The notes under the pieces are model-generated. The model had not been told where the DNA came from, made no database searches, and saw nothing but the letters and a program-made list of their open reading frames with translations. DNA of 64,000 nucleotides. Origin: Bradyrhizobium genosp. L. Lineage in GTDB: Bacteria; Pseudomonadota; Alphaproteobacteria; Rhizobiales; Xanthobacteraceae. The first letter of the stretch is position 1. Each line of letters opens with the position of its first letter. Of the stretch, positions 1-10,588 are shown one piece after another. The stretch lies in the NCBI RefSeq assembly GCF_015624485.1, contig NZ_CP061378.1, positions 6,526,001-6,590,000 on the forward strand, given 5' to 3'. Made by a program: the position numbers and the translations under genes.

Positions 1-98
1 TTTGGGTCGGCACGATCCGTACCTGCGCAACAGCACTCGAAGCTTGTCATGCCCCCGCAAGGTGCGCCACTCACAACGGTGATGCGTACAACAGGCGG

Positions 99-518
99 CT
101 ACTTCGATCCGCTGCCCCGCTCCTTCGCCGGAATCACGAACTTCAATCCCGACCAGACCGCATCGACCGCGCAGACCTTGATATCGACGAGGCCGGCTGC
201 GAGCCCGATCTCACGCACCGCCGTGTCGCTGAGATCGGTCGCAACACCCGAGCTCTTCTTCGGCCACGACACCCAGATCATGCCGTCCGGTGCGATCGCC
301 TGCCGATAGCTGCGCAGTTTGCCGGCAAGCCCGTCCGACTCGGCCGCGAACAGATGCACGGCGTCGAGCGGGCCCTTCGCGGTCTTCGCCATCCGCAGGT
401 CAGCCGGCAGCTCACCGACGATCTCGCGATAGGGCACCGACAACCCGTCCACAAAAATACAAAAGCCCGGCTTGAGGCCGAGCTTTTGCACAACTGGTTT
501 GCCGGAAGCCTCGGCCAT
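99..518 (-). CDS. DUF3052 family protein
   Basis: A 139-residue soluble protein with no signal peptide or membrane segment. The overall pattern matches the DUF3052 family as I recall it: an N-terminal segment on pulling a substrate loop (KLGLKPG), a central acidic strand and a segment reading MIWVSWPKKSSG. The biochemical role is not established. The start codon lies 12 bases after the ftsH stop, so it is probably co-transcribed with ftsH and read through translational coupling. No strong ribosome site is visible. Family assignment is fairly sure; function unknown. Confidence 0.72.
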   Translation of the reverse strand: MAEASGKPVVQKLGLKPGFCIFVDGLSVPYREIVGELPADLRMAKTAKGPLDAVHLFAAESDGLAGKLRSYRQAIAPDGMIWVSWPKKSSGVATDLSDTAVREIGLAAGLVDIKVCAVDAVWSGLKFVIPAKERGSGSK

Positions 519-530
519 GGCGATCTTGGC

Positions 531-2453
<1,923 letters not shown>

Positions 2454-2712
2454 GGTCTTCCTTCGGTGGTCGCGCGGATCGCGGCCTCTCTCATCCTTTG
2501 GGCAGGCTCTGTGGGAATCCCCAGGGAATCCATCCCGTCGATGGCATACAATCTAGGTGCCACTGGGGTCGATGCCAAGGGAACCACACATGACTATTTA
2601 CCGCATCCTAGCGCGATTCCCGGTCAAATAATGACGCAAAATCCGGTGTTTTTCGGGGGTGGTTAAGCCTCCCTGCGGGAATATTACAATCATTGAAACA
2701 ATCGAACCGCGC

Positions 2713-3735
2713 TCAGCTGGAACGCGTGCGGCGCGGTGGCGCCGGTTCGACCCTGATGCGGCCGCCGGAAAGGCCGATGACGGCCCCGGCAAGGGTCTGT
2801 TTCAGCTTGCCTTCGCGTTCCCCGAGGGCCCGGTCCAGCGCAACGAGCAGGGTTTCGACCTTGCCGAGTTCAGCGGGCCCTTCATGTCCGCTGCGGTCGA
2901 TCGCGCGCTTGAGCAGGCGGAGCCGGATCTCCTCGGGCATCGCGGCAAACAGCGCGGCGTCGAAGCCGGCGCGCCCGACGTCGGCGTCCTTCAACGCGAG
3001 GTAGTTCTCGGCGCCGTCGACCAGCACCTCCACCGCAGCATTGGCGCGCGCAAGCCGGGTGGCGAGCCGCGCCAGGCTCCTCGCATCGCCGCCCTCCTCC
3101 GCGAGAGCAGGCATCAGCGCGCGCAGCCGCGGACGGGTGAACGCCAGATCGCGATTGGTTGGATCGTCGGCAAAATCGATCCGCGCCTTGTTCAGCGTCG
3201 CGACCAGCCGCGCCTTGGGCATCTCGAGCAGCGGCCGCACCAGCAAGATCTCGTCGCGCGCGCTTTCGCGCGCCATCGCCGACAGGCCCGCGATGCCGCT
3301 GCCGCGCAGCATCCGCATCAGAAGCGTCTCGGCCTGGTCGTCGCGGGTATGCGCGGTCAGGATGTGGCTGGCGCCATGCTTGCGCGCGGCCTGCGTCAGC
3401 AAGCGATAGCGCGCCTCGCGCGCAGCCGCCGGCAATCCGGCCTTCGGCTTGGGCCCGCGCCAGCGCAAGGTGTGATGCGGCAGATCGAGGCTCTGTGCCA
3501 GCCGCTTGACATCGCGGGCTTCGCGGGCCGCTTCCGGGCGCAGGCCGTGGTCGATGGTGACGGCAATCAGCCGCGGCCCGCGCGCGATGGCGCGGCGCCA
3601 GCGCGCGGCGAGCCACAACAGCGCGACTGAATCGGGACCGCCGGAGACCGCAAGCACGATCGCCGGCGCGGACGCCAGGCCCGCGAACAGGCGTTTGGCG
3701 TCCCTTGCAGGGATGGCGGATCGGTCGTCGGGCAT
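2713..3735 (-). CDS. tilS: tRNA(Ile)-lysidine synthase TilS
   Basis: Modifies the wobble C34 of the AUA-decoding tRNA-Ile to lysidine with ATP and lysine, which changes its decoding from AUG to AUA. The 340-residue protein opens with a PP-loop ATP pyrophosphatase domain; the signature SGGPDS lies at about residues 31-36, followed by TIDHGLRPEA and HTRDDQAET, both typical of TilS. It has the bacterial core but little of the C-terminal extension seen in E. coli TilS, which is usual in alphaproteobacteria. It lies 52 bases after cpoB on the same strand. Confidence 0.95.
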   Translation of the reverse strand: MPDDRSAIPARDAKRLFAGLASAPAIVLAVSGGPDSVALLWLAARWRRAIARGPRLIAVTIDHGLRPEAAREARDVKRLAQSLDLPHHTLRWRGPKPKAGLPAAAREARYRLLTQAARKHGASHILTAHTRDDQAETLLMRMLRGSGIAGLSAMARESARDEILLVRPLLEMPKARLVATLNKARIDFADDPTNRDLAFTRPRLRALMPALAEEGGDARSLARLATRLARANAAVEVLVDGAENYLALKDADVGRAGFDAALFAAMPEEIRLRLLKRAIDRSGHEGPAELGKVETLLVALDRALGEREGKLKQTLAGAVIGLSGGRIRVEPAPPRRTRSS

Positions 3736-3787
3736 TGCTCGAACCAGCGTGTCGCGGAAGGCCGGAGGCGACCTTCCATCGGCTGGT

Positions 3788-4822
3788 TTAGCATTTCACC
3801 CGCTTTTGCTCACGGTCGACGGCGGACTTCACGCCGCCGGATGCGCGCGGGTACTTGCGCGTCACCTCGCCGAAGGCGGCGCAGGCGGCTTCCTTTTCCT
3901 TCAGTGCCGCCAGCGACTGGCCGAGCCGCAGCAGCGCGTCCGGCGCCTTGGACGACTTGTCGAACTTGGTGGTGACGCCGAGGAAGGTTTCTGCCGCATC
4001 GCGATATTGCTGGCGCTGGAAATAGCTTTCGCCGAGCCAGTATTGCGCATCCGCGACCAGCGGATCGCTTGGATATTTCGTGGCAAAATTCTTCATCGTC
4101 TCTTCGGCAAGCGCGTAGTCCTTGCGCTGCATGTAGCCGATACCGAGATCGAACTCGTCCTTTGGCGTCGCCGACGGCGGCAAGGTGGTCAGGGCTGCGT
4201 TGGCACCGGGACCGGGGCCACGCTGCGGGCTGGTGTTGCCGAGGTCGAGCGGCTCGCCCGCCCCGCGGCCACCGGGCGCGCCGACCGCGGCATCGCTCTG
4301 CATCGGCATCTGGCCGCCGCCGAGCGCCCGCGGCGCGCCGGGGGCGTTCGGGTTCTGGTTGGGATCGAAGGCATCGTTGCGGCCGCGGCGGCCGGGCGCG
4401 GCTTGCGGCGCCGGCTCCTGCACGATCGGCGCGGGAGCCGCGATCTGCTGTTGCTGGTCATAGCCGCCCGGCTGCCGTCCATAGCCCTGCTGCGGCTGCT
4501 GATAGCCGCCCTGTGCTTGCGGATAGGCCGGTTGCGGATAGGCCTGGGGCTGCGCCGGCGGCGTCGCCGCAACGTTGGGCGGGGCGGGCTGCCCGGGCGC
4601 GCCGGGCGGCTGCCCGCCAAGCTGGCGCAGCCGCTCCTCGAGCTGACGGTTACGGTACTGCAGCTCCTCGTTCTGCCCGGTCAGCTGCCGCAGCTGGTTC
4701 TCGAGCCGCTCGATCCGCATCTCGGCGTCGGAATCGTCGGATTGTGCAAAGGCCGGAACGGAAACGACGAACATCGCCGCGATCACAGCGGCGGAGGAAA
4801 GGAGATTGAGCCTGGATGACAT
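3788..4822 (-). CDS. cpoB: Tol-Pal cell division coordinator CpoB (YbgF)
   Basis: Periplasmic protein that in E. coli binds TolA and coordinates outer-membrane constriction with peptidoglycan synthesis. The chosen ATG gives a clean signal peptide (hydrophobic run then VPAFAQ) and follows an AGGG ribosome site; an upstream in-frame start would place 27 unlikely residues before it. After the signal peptide there is a short coiled coil (heptads around MRIERLENQLRQLTGQ), a long low-complexity Pro/Gln/Gly linker, and a C-terminal TPR domain with motifs such as AQYWLGESYFQRQQYRDAAE. The linker is longer than in E. coli. It is separated from pal by a terminator-like hairpin. Confidence 0.93.
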   Translation of the reverse strand: MSSRLNLLSSAAVIAAMFVVSVPAFAQSDDSDAEMRIERLENQLRQLTGQNEELQYRNRQLEERLRQLGGQPPGAPGQPAPPNVAATPPAQPQAYPQPAYPQAQGGYQQPQQGYGRQPGGYDQQQQIAAPAPIVQEPAPQAAPGRRGRNDAFDPNQNPNAPGAPRALGGGQMPMQSDAAVGAPGGRGAGEPLDLGNTSPQRGPGPGANAALTTLPPSATPKDEFDLGIGYMQRKDYALAEETMKNFATKYPSDPLVADAQYWLGESYFQRQQYRDAAETFLGVTTKFDKSSKAPDALLRLGQSLAALKEKEAACAAFGEVTRKYPRASGGVKSAVDREQKRVKC

Positions 4823-5000
4823 TTTGCCCTGACGACGAGATCGACGTGAAAAGCTGCTGACATTGGCGGATGGAGTACGCCAGAATTGTGACTGGCGCTT
4901 CAAATCCGCAACAATACCGGACGACTACGTGCCGGCGTCGAAACAAGCAAGTGCCGTTGGGTGGACGCTTCGTTCATCAAGCTGACGGAGCGATGACGGC

Positions 5001-5032
5001 AAAACAAAACCGGCGCCCAAAGGGCGCCGGTT
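5001..5032 (-). terminator. Rho-independent terminator downstream of pal
   Basis: On the minus strand a GC-rich hairpin (ACCGGCGCCC, loop, GGGCGCCGGT) is followed by a T-rich run TTTTGTTTT. It lies 26 bases after the pal stop codon and before cpoB, so at least part of the pal transcript should end here and cpoB may be expressed separately or by read-through. Confidence 0.75.
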
Positions 5033-5057
5033 GAAACGTTCCAGCTTCAAGAAGCGC

Positions 5058-5537
5058 TCAGGAGCTTGCGTTCAGCACCGTGACGGCGCGACGGTTCTGC
5101 GACCAGCAGGAGATGTCGTTGCAGACCGCCACCGGGCGCTCCTTGCCGTAGGAGATGGTGCGCATGCGGCTCGGGTCGATGCCGCGCGAGGCGAGATAGG
5201 CGCGCACCGACTGGGCGCGGCGGGCGCCGAGCGCGATGTTGTATTCGCGGGTGCCGCGCTCGTCGGCATGGCCTTCGATGGTGAAGGAGTAGCGGTTATA
5301 GGTCTGCAGCCACTGCGCCTGCTTGTCCAGCGTCGCGGTCGCCTGCGGGCTGAGATCGGTCTGATCGCTCTCGAAGAACACGCGGTCGCCGACATTGACC
5401 ACGAAATCCTGCTGGCTGCCCGGGGTCGCGGCATTCGCCATCGCGTCGGAGCCCAGCCCATTCTTGTTGGCGCACGCGCCCATCGACAGCGCCACGGCCA
5501 GAACCGCGACCAACTTCATACCCTGGAGATATTTCAT
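5058..5537 (-). CDS. pal: Peptidoglycan-associated lipoprotein Pal
   Basis: Outer-membrane lipoprotein that anchors the outer membrane to peptidoglycan through its OmpA-like domain and interacts with TolB. The start used here follows a GGAGG ribosome site and yields a short signal ending in MGAC, the lipobox whose Cys is lipidated. The OmpA domain contains the diagnostic segments FTIEGHADERGTREYN and LGARRAQSVRAYL, with the diaminopimelate-binding Asp and Arg present. The 159-residue length is normal. Unlike the standard order it is not directly behind tolB, because two signalling genes intervene. Confidence 0.95.
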   Translation of the reverse strand: MKYLQGMKLVAVLAVALSMGACANKNGLGSDAMANAATPGSQQDFVVNVGDRVFFESDQTDLSPQATATLDKQAQWLQTYNRYSFTIEGHADERGTREYNIALGARRAQSVRAYLASRGIDPSRMRTISYGKERPVAVCNDISCWSQNRRAVTVLNASS

Positions 5538-5799
5538 TCCCGGAGCCTCCACGCTCGCGCTCTTCGTACTACCCAATCGGTCTACAGGGCGATGGTTAAG
5601 CGAACGTTCCGTCAACCTTGACGGGACCTTGCCGGACCCCATCAAATGCCAGCCAATGGCGAAAAGCGCCCCCGATGGTTAATGGGTTGTAAATGTGGCG
5701 TGACGGTGAAGGCAAGCGCCGATCGGCGGGAAAACTGAGCCGTAACTCAGCCGGATCCAGCCGATTCAGGCCCTCAAGTCAACGGTCCCGCCCTACGCC

Positions 5800-6534
5800 T
5801 CAGCTGCTGGGCACGATCGAGGGGCGTTCGACTGATGTCACGACCTCGGCAGGATAGATTCGGTGCCCGTCCGAGCGTTCGAACAGCATCCGTCGTTCGA
5901 ACGCACTCGAGCGCATGATCGGGAACCGGTTCAAGACCTGCTCGCGCAGGGTCCGGAACCCGGACGCCATCAGGGCGACCTTCTTCAGCACGTTCGGGAA
6001 TGCACGCGGCTCGGCGATCGTCTCGTGCAGGAACACCCGCCGATAGAACGCCTGATGCTCGGCACGAACCACCGCAAGCCCGGTGTCAGCATTGAAATGC
6101 TCGCAGGCCAGATAGGCGAGCCGCAACGACAGATAGGGCAACTCGGGATAGCGCTGCGCCTTGTCGGGGTCGGCGACGAAGCGCGCCGGATCGATGAAGA
6201 CCTCGCCCTCGTCGAGACGGGGATGCAGCACATCGCCGAACAGCTCGGTCGCATAGGACATCCGCAATTCCGGCGTCAGCACATGCAGACGCAGCGAGCT
6301 GCAGAGCTCTCCGTCGACGTAGATTCCGAACACCCAGGCGTTGGGCGCGTCATCGTAGCGATCGCTGACGCGCCGCGAATCCGACGGCAGGATCAATCCG
6401 CCGTGCAGGTAGGCGCGATAGCGCATCTGGTAGAGTTGATCTTTGTCTTCGGGAGTTTCGATAAGACGGTAGTCGATACGATCAAACAGCCCGGCGCCGC
6501 GGATCACCGGCGGATTGCGCTCGGCCTTTGCCAT
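5800..6534 (-). CDS. FeeM/autoinducer-synthase-like GNAT acyltransferase
   Basis: A 244-residue soluble protein with the N-terminal pattern of the autoinducer synthase and N-acyl amino acid synthase (FeeM) branch of the GNAT fold: QLYQMRYRAYL, then SDRYDDAPNAWVFGIYVDGEL, a strand CSSLRLHVL and a conserved acidic FIDPARFV. Family members transfer an acyl chain from acyl-ACP to a small amine. The acceptor cannot be read from sequence, so an acyl-homoserine lactone, an N-acyl amino acid or another product are all open. No LuxR partner lies next to it. A CtrA-like box and a palindrome stand upstream. It sits between pal and a c-di-GMP enzyme within the tol-pal region. Confidence 0.7.
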   Translation of the reverse strand: MAKAERNPPVIRGAGLFDRIDYRLIETPEDKDQLYQMRYRAYLHGGLILPSDSRRVSDRYDDAPNAWVFGIYVDGELCSSLRLHVLTPELRMSYATELFGDVLHPRLDEGEVFIDPARFVADPDKAQRYPELPYLSLRLAYLACEHFNADTGLAVVRAEHQAFYRRVFLHETIAEPRAFPNVLKKVALMASGFRTLREQVLNRFPIMRSSAFERRMLFERSDGHRIYPAEVVTSVERPSIVPSS

Positions 6535-6580
6535 TATTTTCTACCCTACACTACCCGAGCAACTACAACGAGCGTGAACA

Positions 6581-6595
6581 TTAACGAGTCCTTAA
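6581..6595. promoter_or_regulatory. Consensus CtrA box (TTAA-N7-TTAA)
   Basis: TTAACGAGTCCTTAA has two TTAA half sites separated by exactly seven bases, which is the full CtrA consensus of alphaproteobacteria; it is followed by C, matching the longer TTAA-N7-TTAAC form. It lies 47-61 bases upstream of the acyltransferase start codon, a position suited to control of that promoter. Confidence 0.6.
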
Positions 6596-6621
6596 CGAAA
6601 TTGCAAAGCCTTCGAATTGTT

Positions 6622-6633
6622 AGGGTTAACCCT
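6622..6633. promoter_or_regulatory. 12-bp perfect palindrome, possible operator
   Basis: AGGGTTAACCCT is self-complementary over 12 bases and lies about 90 bases upstream of the acyltransferase gene and just beyond the CtrA-like box. It has no T-run, so a terminator is unlikely. The binding protein, if any, is unknown. Confidence 0.35.
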
Positions 6634-6675
6634 CCTGACCTTCCGAAACCGAAGCGGCAGGCCGGCCCTTGATGA

Positions 6676-8997
6676 CTATCTAGAAGCGATCACGGCGAGG
6701 TGGTCGTCCGACCGGCGATGGCCGTGCGACGCGTTCAGCAATTGGCGAATTCTGCTGGCAGGAACGGGCCTGCTGAACAGATAGCCCTGCGCTTCGGTGA
6801 CCGCGCCGTCGGCACTGATCAGCTCGAGTTGCTCGTTGGTTTCGATGCCCTCGACCACCACGGACATGCCGAGATCGGCCGACAGCCGGGCCACGCCGCG
6901 CAGCAGCGTCAGCGGGCGGTCGCTGTCGATCCCCTCGAGGAACGACCGGTCGATTTTGACCTTCTGCAACGGGAAGTTGTGGAGATAGCTGAGCGACGAA
7001 TATCCCGTGCCGAAATCGTCGAGCGAGATCCGCACCCCGAGCGTTCGCAGCTGCGACAGTACGTCGTGGGTCAGCTGGGTGTCGTGCAGCAGCGAGGACT
7101 CGGTGATCTCGATCTCGAGCCGGTGCGCCGGCAGGCCCGACACTTCGAGCGCGTAGCGCACCTCGCTCAGCACGTCGCGCTGATGGAACTGCTGCGGCGA
7201 GAAGTTGACGGCGACGCTGACCGCCTCCGGCCACTTCATGCATTCCATGCAGGCCTTGCGCAGGATCCAGCGGCCGAGATCGACGATCAGGCCCATGTCC
7301 TCGGCGACCGGAATGATGTCGACCGGCGAGACCGTGCCGCGCGCCGGATGGTTCCAGCGCAGCAGCGCCTCGCAGGTCGAGACCTTGCCGGACTTCAGGT
7401 TGATCAGCGGCTGATAGAACAGCTCGAACTCCTCGTTGGCCAGCGCCTTGCGCAGGTCGAGCTCGAGGATGCGGCGCGCCTCGACGGTCTGCGCCATCTC
7501 GTCGCGGAAGAAGCAGAAGGTGCCGCGGCCGTCGGCCTTGGCACGGTAGAGCGCCATGTCGGCGTTCTTGAGAAGGGTGTCGGCGCTGACGCCCGGCGCG
7601 GTCACCGCTATGCCGACGCTGGCGCCGATCTCGACCAGGTGATTGTCGATCTTGTAGCGCTCGCTGAGGCGCGCGACGATGCGGCGGGCCAGGCCTGCGG
7701 CGTCCTCGTGCGACTGGATGTTCTGCTGGAACACGACGAACTCGTCGCCGCCGAACCGCGCGACGAAATCCTCGGGCCGCAGCATTTCCCGCAACCGCCC
7801 GGCGACGGCGCACAACAGCTGGTCGCCGCAGGGATGACCGAGCGTGTCGTTGACCTGCTTGAACTGGTCGAGGTCGACGAACAGCAGCGCGGACAATTGA
7901 TCGCGGCCATGCGCCAGCAGCAGCCCGATCTCGTCGCGGAAATTGACCCGGTTGGGCAGCTGGGTCAGCTCGTCGTAGCGCGCGAGATGGCTGATCTTGG
8001 CCTCGGCGGAGCGCCGCTCGGTGATGTCCTCGAGCAGCACCACGGCACCGCCGTCGGCCATCGGCTGGAAGGTCCAGGACAGGAACCGGTTCCGGGTCGG
8101 ATCGGGATCGGAGGTGACGATGTCGCGCGCCCGCGGATCCTCGATCTCGTCGAGGATCACCCTGCCGCTGGCCAGCGAGATCGATCCGGACGTGACGCAG
8201 GCGGCGATGACGTCCGAGGCACTGCCGCCGCTGGTTGCGATGCCCTGCGGCAGCGCCATCATCTCGCTGAAGCGGTGGTTCATCACCGCAAGCCGCGCGT
8301 CCTGGCCGAACATGCACAGCCCGTGCGGCATGTTGTTGAGCGCGGTGTCGAACTGGCCGGCGAGCGCGGCCTCGCGTTCGCGCGCCACGATCGCGCGCAT
8401 GAAGATCCGGTGCAGGTTCGCCGAAATGCCGATCAATGCCAGTAGGAAGGCTGCGCTGATCACCGACATCGCGAGATAATAGGGCGTGCCGATCCACGCC
8501 AGCGCGAGCACGGTCGGGCCGAACACCAGCGTGATCTGGAGCTGGAAGATCCATTGCCGGCCATAGGCCCTGCCCGCGCCGCCTGCGGCAATGCCGGTCG
8601 TGACCGACAGGCAGATCATGTGGGCGACGGCGTCGTTGGAGGCGAGCAGCGTGGTCGAGCACCAGGCGCCGATCGCCGCCGCCTGGACCATGGCGCCGAT
8701 CTGGTAGCGCGTCTGCCACCGCGCGGCCTCGCCGGCCGCCATCTGCGCCTTCTTGATCCGCGCCTGGTAGCGATGCAGGTCGAAGCCACGCACGGCGCCG
8801 GTCAGGATCAGGGAGCCGACGCACCACCAGATCACGTCCTGACCGGTCCGCAGCGCGGTCAGCGCCGCGGAGAGCGCGACGAAGATGATTCCCGCCATCA
8901 GCGGACCGGGCGCCTCGAACAGCGAATCGATCAACGCCGCGGAGATCGTCGGCGACGTCGACTGGTCCGGTTCTCCCGTCTGGCTGGCAAACTGCAT
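6676..8997 (-). CDS. Membrane GGDEF-EAL cyclic-di-GMP enzyme
   Basis: A 773-residue protein that can make or break cyclic-di-GMP. An N-terminal block of about six membrane helices (roughly residues 30-200) is followed by a PAS-like region (about 215-320), a GGDEF domain and an EAL domain. The diguanylate cyclase site FGGDEF is intact near residue 414 and is preceded by RPED five residues upstream, the inhibitory I-site. The phosphodiesterase signature CEALLRW (near 542), DDFGTGYSS (near 662) and the closing QGYLFSRP are also intact, so both activities are possible. It lies between tolB and the acyltransferase gene on the same strand. Confidence 0.93.
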   Translation of the reverse strand: MQFASQTGEPDQSTSPTISAALIDSLFEAPGPLMAGIIFVALSAALTALRTGQDVIWWCVGSLILTGAVRGFDLHRYQARIKKAQMAAGEAARWQTRYQIGAMVQAAAIGAWCSTTLLASNDAVAHMICLSVTTGIAAGGAGRAYGRQWIFQLQITLVFGPTVLALAWIGTPYYLAMSVISAAFLLALIGISANLHRIFMRAIVAREREAALAGQFDTALNNMPHGLCMFGQDARLAVMNHRFSEMMALPQGIATSGGSASDVIAACVTSGSISLASGRVILDEIEDPRARDIVTSDPDPTRNRFLSWTFQPMADGGAVVLLEDITERRSAEAKISHLARYDELTQLPNRVNFRDEIGLLLAHGRDQLSALLFVDLDQFKQVNDTLGHPCGDQLLCAVAGRLREMLRPEDFVARFGGDEFVVFQQNIQSHEDAAGLARRIVARLSERYKIDNHLVEIGASVGIAVTAPGVSADTLLKNADMALYRAKADGRGTFCFFRDEMAQTVEARRILELDLRKALANEEFELFYQPLINLKSGKVSTCEALLRWNHPARGTVSPVDIIPVAEDMGLIVDLGRWILRKACMECMKWPEAVSVAVNFSPQQFHQRDVLSEVRYALEVSGLPAHRLEIEITESSLLHDTQLTHDVLSQLRTLGVRISLDDFGTGYSSLSYLHNFPLQKVKIDRSFLEGIDSDRPLTLLRGVARLSADLGMSVVVEGIETNEQLELISADGAVTEAQGYLFSRPVPASRIRQLLNASHGHRRSDDHLAVIASR

Positions 8998-9178
8998 CGT
9001 GAGGGCGCGCGTCCTTTTCAGGTCGCACTCTTACCGATCGCAGATGAAGTCTTTCTGAGGGAATATCGTTAGCGAGTCCTTGCCGCGGCCCCGCAACACC
9101 GAGAATTCAGCATAGGAATCAGTACGCTAGGCAAGAGTTGCCCGACAGCCCCGGGTTTCCCCGGAGCTGATGGGTCCA

Positions 9179-10543
9179 TCACGACAGAAGCGGCGACCAA
9201 GCGGGGTCCGAAGCGAAGCCCGGCGTCGGCACCTTGAGCTCGTTGCGGCCGGAGACGTCGATGGTGAACAGCGACGGTCCGCCGCTGCCGCCGGGGTCGC
9301 GGAAGAACATCACGACGCGGCCGTTCGGCGCAAAAGTCGGGCCTTCATTGTGGAAGCCCGAGGTCAGGATGCGCTCGCCGGAGCCGTCCGGCTTCATGAT
9401 GCCGATCGCGAACTGCCCGCCGCCCTGCTTGGTGAAGGCGATGTAGTCGCCGCGCGGCGACCACACCGGCGTCGAATAGGTGCCGTCGCCGAACGAGATG
9501 CGCTGCGCTCCGCCGCCGCCCGCCGGCATCACGTAGATCTGCGGCTTGCCGCCGCGATCGGATTCGAAACACAGCCGCGAGCCATCCGGGGCGTAGGACG
9601 GCGAGGTGTCGATCGCCGGCGTGTCGGTCAGCCGCGTCATCGACTTGGAGCGCAAATCCATCACGAACAGGTTGGAGTTGCCGCCCTGCTGCAGGCTCAT
9701 GATGACGCGCTGGCCGTCCGGCGAGAAGCGCGGCGAGAACGACATGCCCGGGAAATTGCCTACGATCTCGCGCTGGCCGGTCTCGATGTTGAGCAGATAG
9801 ACCCGCGGGTCGCCCTGCCCGAACTCCATGTAGGTGATCTCCTGGGTCGACGGCGAGAAGCGCGGCGTCAGCACGAGGTCCGCGCCGCGGGTCAGATAGC
9901 GCACATTGGCGCCGTCCTGATCCATCAGCGCCAGCCGCTTGACGCGACGTTCGGCCGCACCGCTCTCGTCGACGAACACGATGCGGGTGTCGAAATAGCC
10001 CTTCTCGCCGGTCATCCGCTCATAGATCTGGTCGGAGATGATGTGGGCGATGCGGCGCCAGTAGTCGGCCGACGTGTCGTAGGACTGGCCGGCAAGCTGC
10101 TGGCCGGTGTTGACGTCCCAGAGCCGGAATTCCGCCTTCACCCGCCCACTGCCCTGGCGCGTCATACGGCCGACCACCAGCGCCTGCGCGTTGATGCTCT
10201 TCCAGTTGTTCAGGTTCGGCGGCGCGTCGATGTTGATCGACTTTTCGAGATAGGCTGCCTGGTCGATCGGCGCGAACAATCCACTGCGCTTGAGGTTGTT
10301 GGTGATCACCTGCGTCACGCCGGCGCCGACCTCGGTGTCGCCAGGCGTGCCGGCGGCGAAATTCGGGATCGCGATCGGGATCGGCGCGAAGTCGCCCTCT
10401 GGAATTGGAATCCGCTTGGGGCCCTGCGCTAGCGCCATGCGCATCGGCGCCGCGGCAACGGCGCCAAGCCCGGCCATTCCGGCGATCATCTGTCGGCGGT
10501 CGAGGCGAAATGTCATTGCAGGCAAATCACTCTTGTCGGTCAT
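9179..10543 (-). CDS. tolB: Tol-Pal system protein TolB
   Basis: Periplasmic beta-propeller protein of the Tol-Pal system that binds Pal and TolA. The 454-residue sequence shows the N-terminal TolB domain ([21 protein letters not shown]) and repeated propeller blades such as [28 protein letters not shown] and [13 protein letters not shown]. The N-terminus reads [13 protein letters not shown] then an Ala-rich stretch ending MALAQG, which looks like a twin-arginine signal. The gene follows tolA by 45 bases. Downstream, pal is not adjacent. Confidence 0.96.
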   Translation of the reverse strand: MTDKSDLPAMTFRLDRRQMIAGMAGLGAVAAAPMRMALAQGPKRIPIPEGDFAPIPIAIPNFAAGTPGDTEVGAGVTQVITNNLKRSGLFAPIDQAAYLEKSINIDAPPNLNNWKSINAQALVVGRMTRQGSGRVKAEFRLWDVNTGQQLAGQSYDTSADYWRRIAHIISDQIYERMTGEKGYFDTRIVFVDESGAAERRVKRLALMDQDGANVRYLTRGADLVLTPRFSPSTQEITYMEFGQGDPRVYLLNIETGQREIVGNFPGMSFSPRFSPDGQRVIMSLQQGGNSNLFVMDLRSKSMTRLTDTPAIDTSPSYAPDGSRLCFESDRGGKPQIYVMPAGGGGAQRISFGDGTYSTPVWSPRGDYIAFTKQGGGQFAIGIMKPDGSGERILTSGFHNEGPTFAPNGRVVMFFRDPGGSGGPSLFTIDVSGRNELKVPTPGFASDPAWSPLLS

Positions 10544-10588
10544 TGTCGGTCGACTTCATTTGCTATTGGCCAAGCGCCCCGGTCGTCC

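Noticed and set aside
6700..8445. Plus-strand open frame opposite the GGDEF-EAL gene
   Set aside because: Same cause: an antisense shadow of a clearly coding frame, with no recognisable protein features.
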